Shown here piece by piece: positions 1 through 7,361 of a DNA stretch of 64,000 bases. Position numbers and translations under genes: made by a program. Under the pieces are notes generated by a model that had not been told where the DNA came from, ran no database searches, and saw only the letters and a program-made list of their open reading frames with translations. This DNA comes from an uncultured Actinomycetes bacterium (GTDB taxonomy: Bacteria; Actinomycetota; Acidimicrobiia; Acidimicrobiales; RAAP-2), in the NCBI GenBank assembly GCA_903924205.1, contig CAIYAP010000007.1:248001-312000 (forward strand), given 5' to 3'. Numbering within the stretch: position 1 is the first letter of the stretch; each line of letters begins with the position of its first letter.

Positions 1-490
1 GGGCGACGTCGGCTTGGAGCTTGAGCTCGAGCTCAAACCAAATCTCTTCACCGAGTTCACCCTGCTCCGCAAAGGCGGGGGCGCGACGGAAGTTCGACAA
101 GAAGCGGTTGTTTCCCTGGCCACCGAGGCCGCCTTCGGCCGCACGCCAGCGCATGCCGGCGTCGGTGAGGTCAACGAGGACTTCCCCGTCCTGTGTGCGC
201 ACCACCGTGCCGACGGGCACCGCGACGTCGATGTCCTTGCCGCGCGAACCGTGTTGGCGCTTGGAGGTGCCGTGTTCGCCGTCCGTGCCGCGACGAAAGG
301 GGTGATCACGAAAGCCCAGCAACGAGGCCTGATTGACGTCGGCCACCAGCCACACGTCGCCGCCACGACCGCCATCGCCGCCGTCCGGTCCGCCCTTAGC
401 GACGTGGGCCTCACGACGAAAACTGACGCAGCCGGCGCCACCGTTACCGCCCTTGGCGTGGAGCTGTGCGCGGTCGACGAAGAGAGACAT
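1..490 (-). CDS. obgE: GTPase ObgE, N-terminal part (runs off the window)
   Basis: The minus-strand frame starting at the ATG at 490 reads as the glycine-rich Obg fold: MSLFVDRAQLHAKGGNGG, then runs of GG-D-GG repeats typical of this domain. About 163 residues are present, and the GTPase domain lies beyond the left edge. Obg proteins are ribosome-associated GTPases acting in 50S assembly and stress control. A TAACAT hexamer lies at 497-502 (minus), six bases before the ATG, and GGAGG touches the start, so either leaderless or very short-leader initiation is likely. obgE normally follows rplU-rpmA directly. Here HU and an aminotransferase separate them. Family assignment is secure. Confidence 0.95.
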   Translation of the reverse strand, partial: MSLFVDRAQLHAKGGNGGAGCVSFRREAHVAKGGPDGGDGGRGGDVWLVADVNQASLLGFRDHPFRRGTDGEHGTSKRQHGSRGKDIDVAVPVGTVVRTQDGEVLVDLTDAGMRWRAAEGGLGGQGNNRFLSNFRRAPAFAEQGELGEEIWFELELKLQADVA

Positions 491-530
491 GCCTCCATGT
501 TACGAAGGTTCGCCCCTCACAGGGACTTCG

Positions 531-1895
531 TTAGGCCATGAGCTCGTCGATGACCTCGTCAAAGACTCGCTGGTGCGACGCCACGTCCTCATCGGTCGTC
601 GCGGGGCAGGTCAACAACATGTTGTGAAAGGGGGTAATCAACACCCCACGATTCACGCAGGCCAAGTGGATGTAGTCCTCGAGAGGGCCATCGTGGCTGG
701 CCGCCGATTCTCCGCCATTTCTCGGGGCCGGGGAGCTAAAGCGGTATTCGCAGCGCGCGCCGAGCTGCGTCACGCTCCACGGGAGTTCGTGACGCGCCGC
801 GGTGGCCGCAATGCCCGTCGCGAGCATGGTGGCGCGCGCAATCATCGGTTCCCAGACGTCATCGGTCAGTACCTCACCGAGCACGGCGCGCATCGCGGCG
901 AGAGACAGCGCATTTCCCGCCAGCGTGCCGCCAACACCACCCATGTCGACAATGTCGGCACCCTCGGCCACTTGCGCCATGACGCGTTCGGCCAGTCGCG
1001 CCGAGAGGCCGTAGGCGCCCGAGGGCACGCCACCGCCGAGGCTCTTGCCGATGGTGATCGCGTCGGGGCGAAGATTCATCGACTGTGTCGCACCGCCAGG
1101 AGCGGCGGAGAAGGTGTGCGTCTCGTCAACGATCAGCAGTGTGCCCGTCTGGTCGCAGAGCTGGCGCACGCCGTCGAAGAAGCCGGGCTCGGGCAGCACG
1201 ATGCCAATATTGGTGAGCGCGGGCTCGGTGAGCACGGCAGCCACATCGCCGTGAGCCAACTCGCGAGCGAGCGCCTCGAGATCGTTGAACTCCACCACGC
1301 GCGTGGTCTCCGTGGGGTCAAAAGACGGCGCCACGACGCCCGGTCGCGCCTGCGCCATCCCGTCGGGACCCACGACCACGAAGGTTTCGTCCACCGTGCC
1401 GTGATAGGCGTAGGAGAAGACGAGAATTTTTGACCGTCCGGTCGCTAGGCGCACCAAGCGCAAGAGCCAGCGATTGGCGTCGGTGGCGGTGAGGGCAAAG
1501 GACCACTGCGACAATCCAAATCGACGCGTGAGTTCCGCCGCCACCCATTCGCCGTCTTCCGTCGGCAACATGGTGGCCACTCCCCCGTCTCGGCCGATGC
1601 GCTCGTTGACGACGCGAACGAGGGGTTCAGGACTGTGTCCCGCCATCGCACCGGTGTCACCGAGAGCAAAATCCACGAGCTCGTGACCGTCGAGCGTGGT
1701 GATGTGGGCGCCCCGAGCCGACGAGAACGCGAGGGGGAATCCCCCGGACCACTTATTCATCCAGGTCATGGGCACACGGCCAAAGAGGTGATCGGCACCG
1801 GCATACTGCGCCTGCGAACGGGGATTAGCGGCTTGGTAACGCGCCACTTCTCGAGAATGAAGCGTTGCGAGCCGGTTGCGGTCAATAGAAGCCAT
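531..1895 (-). CDS. Class III PLP aminotransferase, glutamate-1-semialdehyde aminomutase-like
   Basis: A 454-residue fold-type I PLP enzyme. The cofactor lysine is in ITIGKSLGGG (about residue 284) and the pyridine-N aspartate is in LLIVDETH (about 257). The layout matches glutamate-1-semialdehyde 2,1-aminomutase and related aminotransferases, but the usual NSGTEA phosphate-binding motif reads TATDAN, so it is probably a GSAM-like aminotransferase of unknown substrate rather than HemL itself. The frame stays open to 1913, but the ATG at 1895 is preferred because TACGCT (minus; plus 1903-1908) sits seven bases upstream, a leaderless-type -10. It lies between obgE and HU on the same strand as obgE. 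Confidence 0.85.
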   Translation of the reverse strand: MASIDRNRLATLHSREVARYQAANPRSQAQYAGADHLFGRVPMTWMNKWSGGFPLAFSSARGAHITTLDGHELVDFALGDTGAMAGHSPEPLVRVVNERIGRDGGVATMLPTEDGEWVAAELTRRFGLSQWSFALTATDANRWLLRLVRLATGRSKILVFSYAYHGTVDETFVVVGPDGMAQARPGVVAPSFDPTETTRVVEFNDLEALARELAHGDVAAVLTEPALTNIGIVLPEPGFFDGVRQLCDQTGTLLIVDETHTFSAAPGGATQSMNLRPDAITIGKSLGGGVPSGAYGLSARLAERVMAQVAEGADIVDMGGVGGTLAGNALSLAAMRAVLGEVLTDDVWEPMIARATMLATGIAATAARHELPWSVTQLGARCEYRFSSPAPRNGGESAASHDGPLEDYIHLACVNRGVLITPFHNMLLTCPATTDEDVASHQRVFDEVIDELMA

Positions 1896-1902
1896 GGCTC
1901 CC

Positions 1903-1908
1903 AGCGTA
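1903..1908 (-). promoter_or_regulatory. Leaderless-type -10 hexamer (TACGCT) of the aminotransferase gene
   Basis: TACGCT on the minus strand, seven bases before the ATG at 1895. It fits TANNNT-N6/7-start as seen at many other genes in this window. No clear -35 element is visible. Confidence 0.5.
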
Positions 1909-2074
1909 CCCAATAAACCTGAATCTGGCTCTCATCAGGACTTTTTAAAGAAAAATCAAGAAATCACCGGAAAATCTCGTGGAAATACCCGTTTTTGCGA
2001 TGGATCGGGGTAAAGATTGCGCTCGGTGATGGGGAACGAGCCCCATCAGATACCACGAAACAAAGGAGACTTCG

Positions 2075-2350
2075 GTGAACAAGACCGAGTTGATTGAGGC
2101 GCTCGCCGAGAAGACTGGTTCGTCGAAGACGGACGCCAGCACCTTCCTGAACACCTTCGAAGACATCATCACCACCAACGTCAAGAAGGGCGAGAAGGTC
2201 GTTATCACGGGCTTCATCTCCTTCGAGCGCGTTGAGCGCAAGGCTCGCACCGCCCGCAACCCGCAGACGGGTGAGGCCATCCAGGTGAAGGCCTCGCGTG
2301 CCCCGAAGGTGTCCATTGGTGCCGCCTTCAAGAAGGCCATCAAGGGCTAA
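2075..2350 (+). CDS. hup: HU family DNA-binding protein
   Basis: A 91-residue histone-like protein. It begins MNKTELIEALAEKTG, carries the conserved GF-x-SFE segment and the RNPQTGE arm tip, and ends KKAIKG. HU dimers bend DNA and compact the nucleoid. This is the short form, without the lysine/alanine-rich tail that mycobacterial and many other actinobacterial HU proteins carry. The GTG start at 2075 is supported by AAGGAG seven to eight bases upstream. It is the only plus-strand gene inside the minus-strand obgE/rpmA region, and a strong hairpin follows it. Confidence 0.96.
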   Translation: MNKTELIEALAEKTGSSKTDASTFLNTFEDIITTNVKKGEKVVITGFISFERVERKARTARNPQTGEAIQVKASRAPKVSIGAAFKKAIKG

Positions 2351-2358
2351 TTCAGCCA

Positions 2359-2406
2359 CTAAACACTAAGGGCCCGGTGCGAAAGCACCGGGCCCTTAGT
2401 GTTTAG
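2359..2406. terminator. Bidirectional intrinsic terminator between HU and rpmA
   Basis: A perfect 22-base-pair inverted repeat (2359-2380 against 2385-2406) with a GAAA tetraloop. It lies between the convergent ends of HU (+) and rpmA (-). A/T pairs sit at the base of the stem, so each strand reads out through a short T-containing stretch. It most likely ends transcription from both sides. Confidence 0.9.
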
Positions 2407-2416
2407 GAGGAAAGCT

Positions 2417-2668
2417 TTAGCTGACGAGAATGTCAACGAGCTTTCGGCCGCCACGGAAACCAAACTTCACGGTTCCCTCGGCGAGCGCGAACAGGGTGTC
2501 GTCCTTGCCAATGCCCACATTGCGGCCCGGGTGGAACTTGGTTCCACGCTGGCGAACAAGGATCATGCCCGTCTTGACGGCGGTACCGTCGAAAGTCTTC
2601 ACACCTAGGCGTTGTGCGTTTGAATCGCGACCGTTACGAGTTGAACCGCCGCCCTTTGTCTTTGACAT
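2417..2668 (-). CDS. rpmA: 50S ribosomal protein L27
   Basis: 83 residues, starting [16 protein letters not shown] and containing the conserved [12 protein letters not shown] segment. L27 lies at the peptidyl-transferase centre of the large ribosomal subunit. The protein begins directly with the mature-type N-terminus and has no cleavable Firmicutes-type extension. A good GGAGAC ribosome binding site precedes the ATG. It is the last gene of the minus-strand block that includes rplU and RNase E/G, and its end is marked by the 2359-2406 hairpin. Confidence 0.97.
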   Translation of the reverse strand: MSKTKGGGSTRNGRDSNAQRLGVKTFDGTAVKTGMILVRQRGTKFHPGRNVGIGKDDTLFALAEGTVKFGFRGGRKLVDILVS

Positions 2669-2682
2669 GCTGTCTCCTCTAC

Positions 2683-2991
2683 TTACTTGGTCGAGATCTT
2701 GGTGATCTCAACAGTCGAGTACTTCTGACGGTGACCCCAGTGACGACGCTGAATAGCCTTCGCTTTGTAGGTCAAACCATTGATCTTCTTGCCCTTTTCG
2801 AAGCCAGTGATGGTCGCGGTCACGATCGCACCCTTAAGGGCGGGACCGGCCAGGACCTTGTCACCGTCAACGACGAGAACGGGTTCGAAGGAAATCTCAC
2901 TGCCTTCCGCTTCCTTGCGCAGGTCAATGCGGACACTCTGGCCCACGGACACGCGCTCTTGCGAGGCTCCAATGCGAATAACGGCGTACAT
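2683..2991 (-). CDS. rplU: 50S ribosomal protein L21
   Basis: 102 residues beginning [17 protein letters not shown], the typical L21 start, with the C-terminal [11 protein letters not shown] motif that binds 23S rRNA. The open frame extends upstream to 3030, but the internal ATG at 2991, preceded by GGAAA, matches the family N-terminus. It sits 14 bases ahead of rpmA and follows RNase E/G, the usual arrangement in many Actinobacteria. Confidence 0.96.
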   Translation of the reverse strand: MYAVIRIGASQERVSVGQSVRIDLRKEAEGSEISFEPVLVVDGDKVLAGPALKGAIVTATITGFEKGKKINGLTYKAKAIQRRHWGHRQKYSTVEITKISTK

Positions 2992-3029
2992 AAGATTTCC
3001 AGTGTAGCCGACGGTAGGGTTGCCAACCA

Positions 3030-4640
3030 CTACTTCGTCGCCAGACCCGTTTCGACCACGAATCCGCGGCCGTCACAGACCGTACAGACGCTCGAGACCG
3101 ATTCCAGAAGGCCCTCGTTGACTCGCTTTCGGGTCATTTCCACGAGGCCGAGCTCCGAGATGTCAAAGACCTGAGTGCGCGTCTTGTCACGGGCCAAGGC
3201 TTGGCGTAGGGCCGACGCCACCGCGTCACGGTTGGCCTTGGGCTCCATGTCGATGAAGTCAATGACGATGATGCCACCGATATCGCGCAGGCGCAGCTGG
3301 CGGGCAACCTCTTCGGCCGCTTCCAAGTTATTGCGAAACACCGTCTCTTCGAGATTCGTCTTACCGACGTTCTTGCCGGTATTCACGTCGACCACCGTCA
3401 ACGCTTCCGTGCGCTCAATGATGAGTGACCCACCCGAGGGCAACCACACTTTGCGATCGAGGGCGCGGTGCAACTGCTCGTGAACGAAATAGCGCTCAAA
3501 GAGGGGCAACTCTTCGGCCGATTTGTCGTAGAACTCGACGCGGTCTGCCAGCTCGGGGTTCACCGCCAGCACGTACTCGCGGACCTTGTCATACAGATCG
3601 CGGTCGTCAATCAAGATGGCGCGGTAATCGTCATTCATTTCTTCGCGCAAGATGCGAATTGCCTGGTCAAGGTCGCGGTAGACCAGACGCGGTTGGTTGC
3701 TCTTGGCGACTTCAGCCTCAATGGCGTCCCACTTGGCGCACAGCGAGGTGATGTCGCGGGCGAGGTCCTCCGCGGACACGCCTTCAGCCGCGGTGCGAAT
3801 AATGATGCCGTGGCGCTCGGGCTTGACATCGTCGATGATTTTGCGCAGGCGGCGGCGCTCACCATCGGGCAGACGCTTAGAAATACCCACGGTGGTGGAG
3901 TTGGGCACCAGAACCGCGAATCGGCCGGGAATCGAGACTTCCTGGGTTAAGCGGGCGCCCTTGGCGCCAATGGCGTTCTTGGTGACTTGGCACACAATGA
4001 TTTGACCACCCTTGAGCATCTGCTCAATGCGCAGGTCGTTTCGGACTGCTTCACCCTCTTCGTCGCGCTCCTGGGCCACGTCAGCGCGGTACAGGACACC
4101 ATTCTTGGGAATGCCGATGTCGACGAAGGCCAGTTCCATGCCCGGGAGCACGTTTTGAATCTTGCCGACGTAGATGTTGCCGTCGATTTGTCCCGTTTCG
4201 TCCGAGGCGCGCGCCACGGTGTACTCAACGAGGCTGCGGCCTTCCATGGTGGCGATGTGGGTCGTGCCCTTCGACACATGTACGCACATGAGGTAGCGGC
4301 CCTGGGCGCGCTCCCCCGTGGGGCGGCGCTGACCACGGCGACGCTTGTTATTGCCCGAACGCTTGGCTTCCGCCGCGTCAGGGGCCGAGGCCTCCACGGG
4401 CGTCGCGGCGGGGCCACGCGAGGCCTGTCCGCCCCCGTTCCCGCCATTGCCGCCACTGCGGCCTCGGCCGCCGCGACGTCGGCGATTGGCGTTATTGCCG
4501 GATGGCTGGTTGCCCGAACTGGCTGGTGCGGACGACGATCCAGCGGGGGCCGGTCGAGTGTCGCCTACTTGCGGGGCGGGGCGGGTGTCACCGATGCGCG
4601 GAGCGCTAGTCGGTTCGTTGTTCGTGTTGCTCTCGCTCAC
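3030..4640 (-). CDS. rng: Ribonuclease E/G family endoribonuclease
   Basis: 536 residues. The N-terminal 115 residues are low-complexity and Arg/Gly/Pro-rich (RRRRGGRGR). Then comes an S1 RNA-binding domain (about 155-235, IYVGKIQNVLPGMELAFVDIG), then the catalytic DNase I-like domain with the Mg-binding aspartates in VVDVNTGK (D418) and IVIDFIDM (D461/D464). A zinc-link CTVCDGRG lies near 519. It processes rRNA and tRNA and decays mRNA. The start is GTG with AAGGAG eight bases upstream. It overlaps the end of the preceding gene by 35 bases. The catalytic core lies towards the C-terminus, with no long degradosome scaffold after it. Confidence 0.94.
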   Translation of the reverse strand: MSESNTNNEPTSAPRIGDTRPAPQVGDTRPAPAGSSSAPASSGNQPSGNNANRRRRGGRGRSGGNGGNGGGQASRGPAATPVEASAPDAAEAKRSGNNKRRRGQRRPTGERAQGRYLMCVHVSKGTTHIATMEGRSLVEYTVARASDETGQIDGNIYVGKIQNVLPGMELAFVDIGIPKNGVLYRADVAQERDEEGEAVRNDLRIEQMLKGGQIIVCQVTKNAIGAKGARLTQEVSIPGRFAVLVPNSTTVGISKRLPDGERRRLRKIIDDVKPERHGIIIRTAAEGVSAEDLARDITSLCAKWDAIEAEVAKSNQPRLVYRDLDQAIRILREEMNDDYRAILIDDRDLYDKVREYVLAVNPELADRVEFYDKSAEELPLFERYFVHEQLHRALDRKVWLPSGGSLIIERTEALTVVDVNTGKNVGKTNLEETVFRNNLEAAEEVARQLRLRDIGGIIVIDFIDMEPKANRDAVASALRQALARDKTRTQVFDISELGLVEMTRKRVNEGLLESVSSVCTVCDGRGFVVETGLATK

Positions 4641-5427
4641 GTGAAGGACTCCTTGTCAATGCGCTGTCCGTCTCGGACAGGGCGGGAGGGGTAACGACAG
4701 CGAAGGTGCCGACGGCAACCGGTTCGTATCGTTCCCCGTGTTGATCGATCCATTGGTGGGTGCGCGTTGCTCGTAGTAGCTCAATGTCGCTGCCGAGGGC
4801 GGTCAGTAATTCTCTGAGCCGTATACCTCGGGGGTGGGTCAGCAGGTCGACCGTGATGCGCGCGCCTTCTGGCGTCGCGTCGGATTCCATCACAGCGATG
4901 TTCTCGCGGATGTTGTCAACCACTGGTCGTCCCTTACGTTGGCGCTCCACGACAATCTCGGCCGAAGCCATGAGATTGGCGATTCGCACGTCAATAGTGG
5001 GCGGCTCGGACGCGCGAACGTCCACCTCCCACCGCATACAGGCTACCGCCTCTTGGAGGGAAAGTTCGGAACCATCGAGCTCCACCGCTCCGGTGACCAC
5101 CATTCCCACCGGTAAGACCGCGCTGAGGGCCTCGGCAAAGGCTCGTAGCGACATTTCACTGCTCTCCCCCACCGCAAAACGCTCGTCAGTGACTTCCGCG
5201 CTATCAAAGCGCACGTCGAGGTATTCCGCCTCCGACGCCCCACCAGTGGGGAGAGCTGCCGAGAACGACAAAATGGGGTGGGGCGAGAAACCTTCGCTGT
5301 ATTTCACGGGAGCGTGCAAGCGCCGCATGGCTCGCTCGAAAATCCGCGCCGTGTCGCGTTGCGAGATGAATCGCACGCGGCCCACTCGGACATACCTCAC
5401 GCGCAAGCGCGGGGGTAACACGATCAT
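4606..5427 (-). CDS. TIGR03936/DUF2344 radical SAM-associated protein
   Basis: About 273 residues starting MIVLPPRLRVRYVRVG, with the family hallmark RFISQRD and a following YSEGFSPHP motif. Members almost always lie next to, or fused to, the TIGR03960 radical SAM protein. That protein is directly upstream here, with an ATGA overlap at 5424-5427. A longer open frame reaches 5679, but it would lie inside the neighbour's coding sequence, so the start at 5427 is chosen. The function is unknown; RNA or ribosome-linked modification has been proposed from its constant association with rplU-rpmA-RNase E/G. Confidence 0.9.
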   Translation of the reverse strand: MIVLPPRLRVRYVRVGRVRFISQRDTARIFERAMRRLHAPVKYSEGFSPHPILSFSAALPTGGASEAEYLDVRFDSAEVTDERFAVGESSEMSLRAFAEALSAVLPVGMVVTGAVELDGSELSLQEAVACMRWEVDVRASEPPTIDVRIANLMASAEIVVERQRKGRPVVDNIRENIAVMESDATPEGARITVDLLTHPRGIRLRELLTALGSDIELLRATRTHQWIDQHGERYEPVAVGTFAVVTPPALSETDSALTRSPSREREQHEQRTD

Positions 5428-7361
5428 GCGGAAACCGGCTTTACCCCGAGGGACACGGGCGTGCGCAGGTCGAGGCCCTGGCCGGTGCCCTGGCTGCCGC
5501 CCGCCGGTGCCGTCGGTGACGCGACATGGTGCTCCAGGCTGAGCGTCGTGCAGGCCCCACAGTCGTAGCACGGCGTCCAGCGGCAGTCCTCGGTTCCCGC
5601 CTCGGCCAGTGCCGATTCCCACTCGCCCCAGAGGAAGTCCTCGTGAAGGCCTGCCGACAGGTGAGCCCAGGGCACGCACTCATCACGCCGGCGGTCACGT
5701 TCGCTCACTGACGCCAGCGAGAAGCCTTCCGCCTCGAGAGCACGCTCCCAGCGTTCGAGGGTGAACATCTCGCCCCACTCCTGAAAGGTGCCCCCGTCGC
5801 GCCAGACGCGCTCGAGTACCGCTCCCATACGTCGGTCGCCCCGACTCGACACCCCTTCGGCCGCGCTGGCCGACGGATCGTGCCAACGCACCGACAAGCC
5901 CTTGACGTCTCGAGACGCATCGCGCAGCAAGGTGATCTTGCGCTGCAATTCGTCGGGTGAGTCCTGACCGAACCACTGAAAGGGAGTTTGGGGCTTAGGC
6001 ACGAATCCACCGACACTCACCGTCACGGTGATGCTGCGTCGATATTTCCGTCCGATCTCGACAACCCGACGACCCAGTTCCACGATGCCGAGAACGTCCT
6101 CGTCGGTTTCGGTCGGCAGGCCAATAAGGAAATACAGCTTGACGCGTTGCCAGCCCTGCGCGAAGGCCGCGTCGGTGGCGGCATAGAGGTCCTCTTCGCT
6201 GATCAGCTTGTTAATCACCCGACGCATGCGCCAGGTGCCGCCCTCGGGGGCAAAGGTCAAACCGCTCTTGCGACCCTGTTGTATGGCCGCGGCGGTCCCC
6301 ACCGTGAAGGCATCGACACGCAAACTCGGGAGCGAGACGTTCACGCGGCCACAGCCCGCCGCCGGATCCATGATCTCCGTCACCACGTCTTCAATGCCCG
6401 AGTAATCCGCCGTCGAGAGACTGGTGAGCGCCACTTCGTCATAGCCAGTGCGTTCCATGCCGGCGCGCACCATGTCGACCACCTGGTGGCGAGGTCGCTC
6501 ACGGACCGGTCGAGTAATCATGCCCGCTTGGCAGAAACGACACCCACGAGTGCAACCGCGAAACACTTCGACGTTCAGTCGGTCGTGCACCACATCGGTG
6601 AGTGGCACGAGGCCGCGACGTGGATAAGGCCACTGGCCCAGGTCATACACGGTGCGCTTTTCCACCACCGCCGGTGCGCGGGGATCCAACATCTCGATAC
6701 CCGTCTGACGCTCACCCTCAAAGGTGGGGCGATAGAGGCCCGGTACGTACACGCCGGGAATCTGTGCGAGTCGACACCACATCTCGTGGCGATCGGTCAC
6801 GCCCTCGGCACGCCACGTGGCCATCACCGCCGTGATTTCCCCCACCACTTCCTCGCCGTCGCCGAGGACCGCCGCGTCGACGAAGGTCGCCATGGGCTCG
6901 GGGTTGTACGTACAGTGCCCCCCAATGAACACAAAGGTGTCATCACCGCCGCGATCCGCCGCATGCAGCGGAATGCCCGAGAGGTCAATCATGTTCAGCA
7001 CGTTGGTGTAGGTGAGTTCAGCCGCCACATTGAAAGCCAGAATGTCGAAGGAATTCGCGGGTCGGAAGCTGTCCACCGAGAAGAGCGGGATGCCCGCCCC
7101 GCGCATTTCCTTTTCCATGTCCACCCACGGCGCATACGTGCGTTCGCAGGTGGCGTCGTCACGGTCATTCAAAATCTCGTACAAAATCGTGAGGCCGGTA
7201 TTCGGCAGACCGATCTCGTACGTGTCGGGATAGGCCACGAGCCAGTTGATATTCCCCTCGTGCCGCTGCGGCTCGAGGCTGCCCACTTCTCCCCCGATAT
7301 ACCGGGCAGGCTTGTCTACCCGCCACAAGATCGGTTCAATGTCATTCCACAGACTGGTCAC
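5424..7361 (-). CDS. TIGR03960 family B12-binding-like radical SAM protein
   Basis: 645 residues. The N-terminal half resembles a cobalamin-binding Rossmann region (IGLPNTGLTILYEILN near 50). It is followed by the radical SAM domain with the Fe-S cysteines in FRGCTRGCRFCQAG (C270, C274, C277). The C-terminus has a further CYDCGAC cluster. The substrate is unknown. The gene overlaps mrdA upstream by an ATGA (7358-7361) and the TIGR03936 gene downstream by another, so the three are probably translated together. This places the pair between the cell-shape genes and the ribosomal protein genes. Confidence 0.92.
   Translation of the reverse strand: MTSLWNDIEPILWRVDKPARYIGGEVGSLEPQRHEGNINWLVAYPDTYEIGLPNTGLTILYEILNDRDDATCERTYAPWVDMEKEMRGAGIPLFSVDSFRPANSFDILAFNVAAELTYTNVLNMIDLSGIPLHAADRGGDDTFVFIGGHCTYNPEPMATFVDAAVLGDGEEVVGEITAVMATWRAEGVTDRHEMWCRLAQIPGVYVPGLYRPTFEGERQTGIEMLDPRAPAVVEKRTVYDLGQWPYPRRGLVPLTDVVHDRLNVEVFRGCTRGCRFCQAGMITRPVRERPRHQVVDMVRAGMERTGYDEVALTSLSTADYSGIEDVVTEIMDPAAGCGRVNVSLPSLRVDAFTVGTAAAIQQGRKSGLTFAPEGGTWRMRRVINKLISEEDLYAATDAAFAQGWQRVKLYFLIGLPTETDEDVLGIVELGRRVVEIGRKYRRSITVTVSVGGFVPKPQTPFQWFGQDSPDELQRKITLLRDASRDVKGLSVRWHDPSASAAEGVSSRGDRRMGAVLERVWRDGGTFQEWGEMFTLERWERALEAEGFSLASVSERDRRRDECVPWAHLSAGLHEDFLWGEWESALAEAGTEDCRWTPCYDCGACTTLSLEHHVASPTAPAGGSQGTGQGLDLRTPVSLGVKPVSA

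Noticed and set aside
333-1433. 366-codon plus-strand open frame
   Set aside because: Lies opposite obgE and the aminotransferase; no recognisable features.
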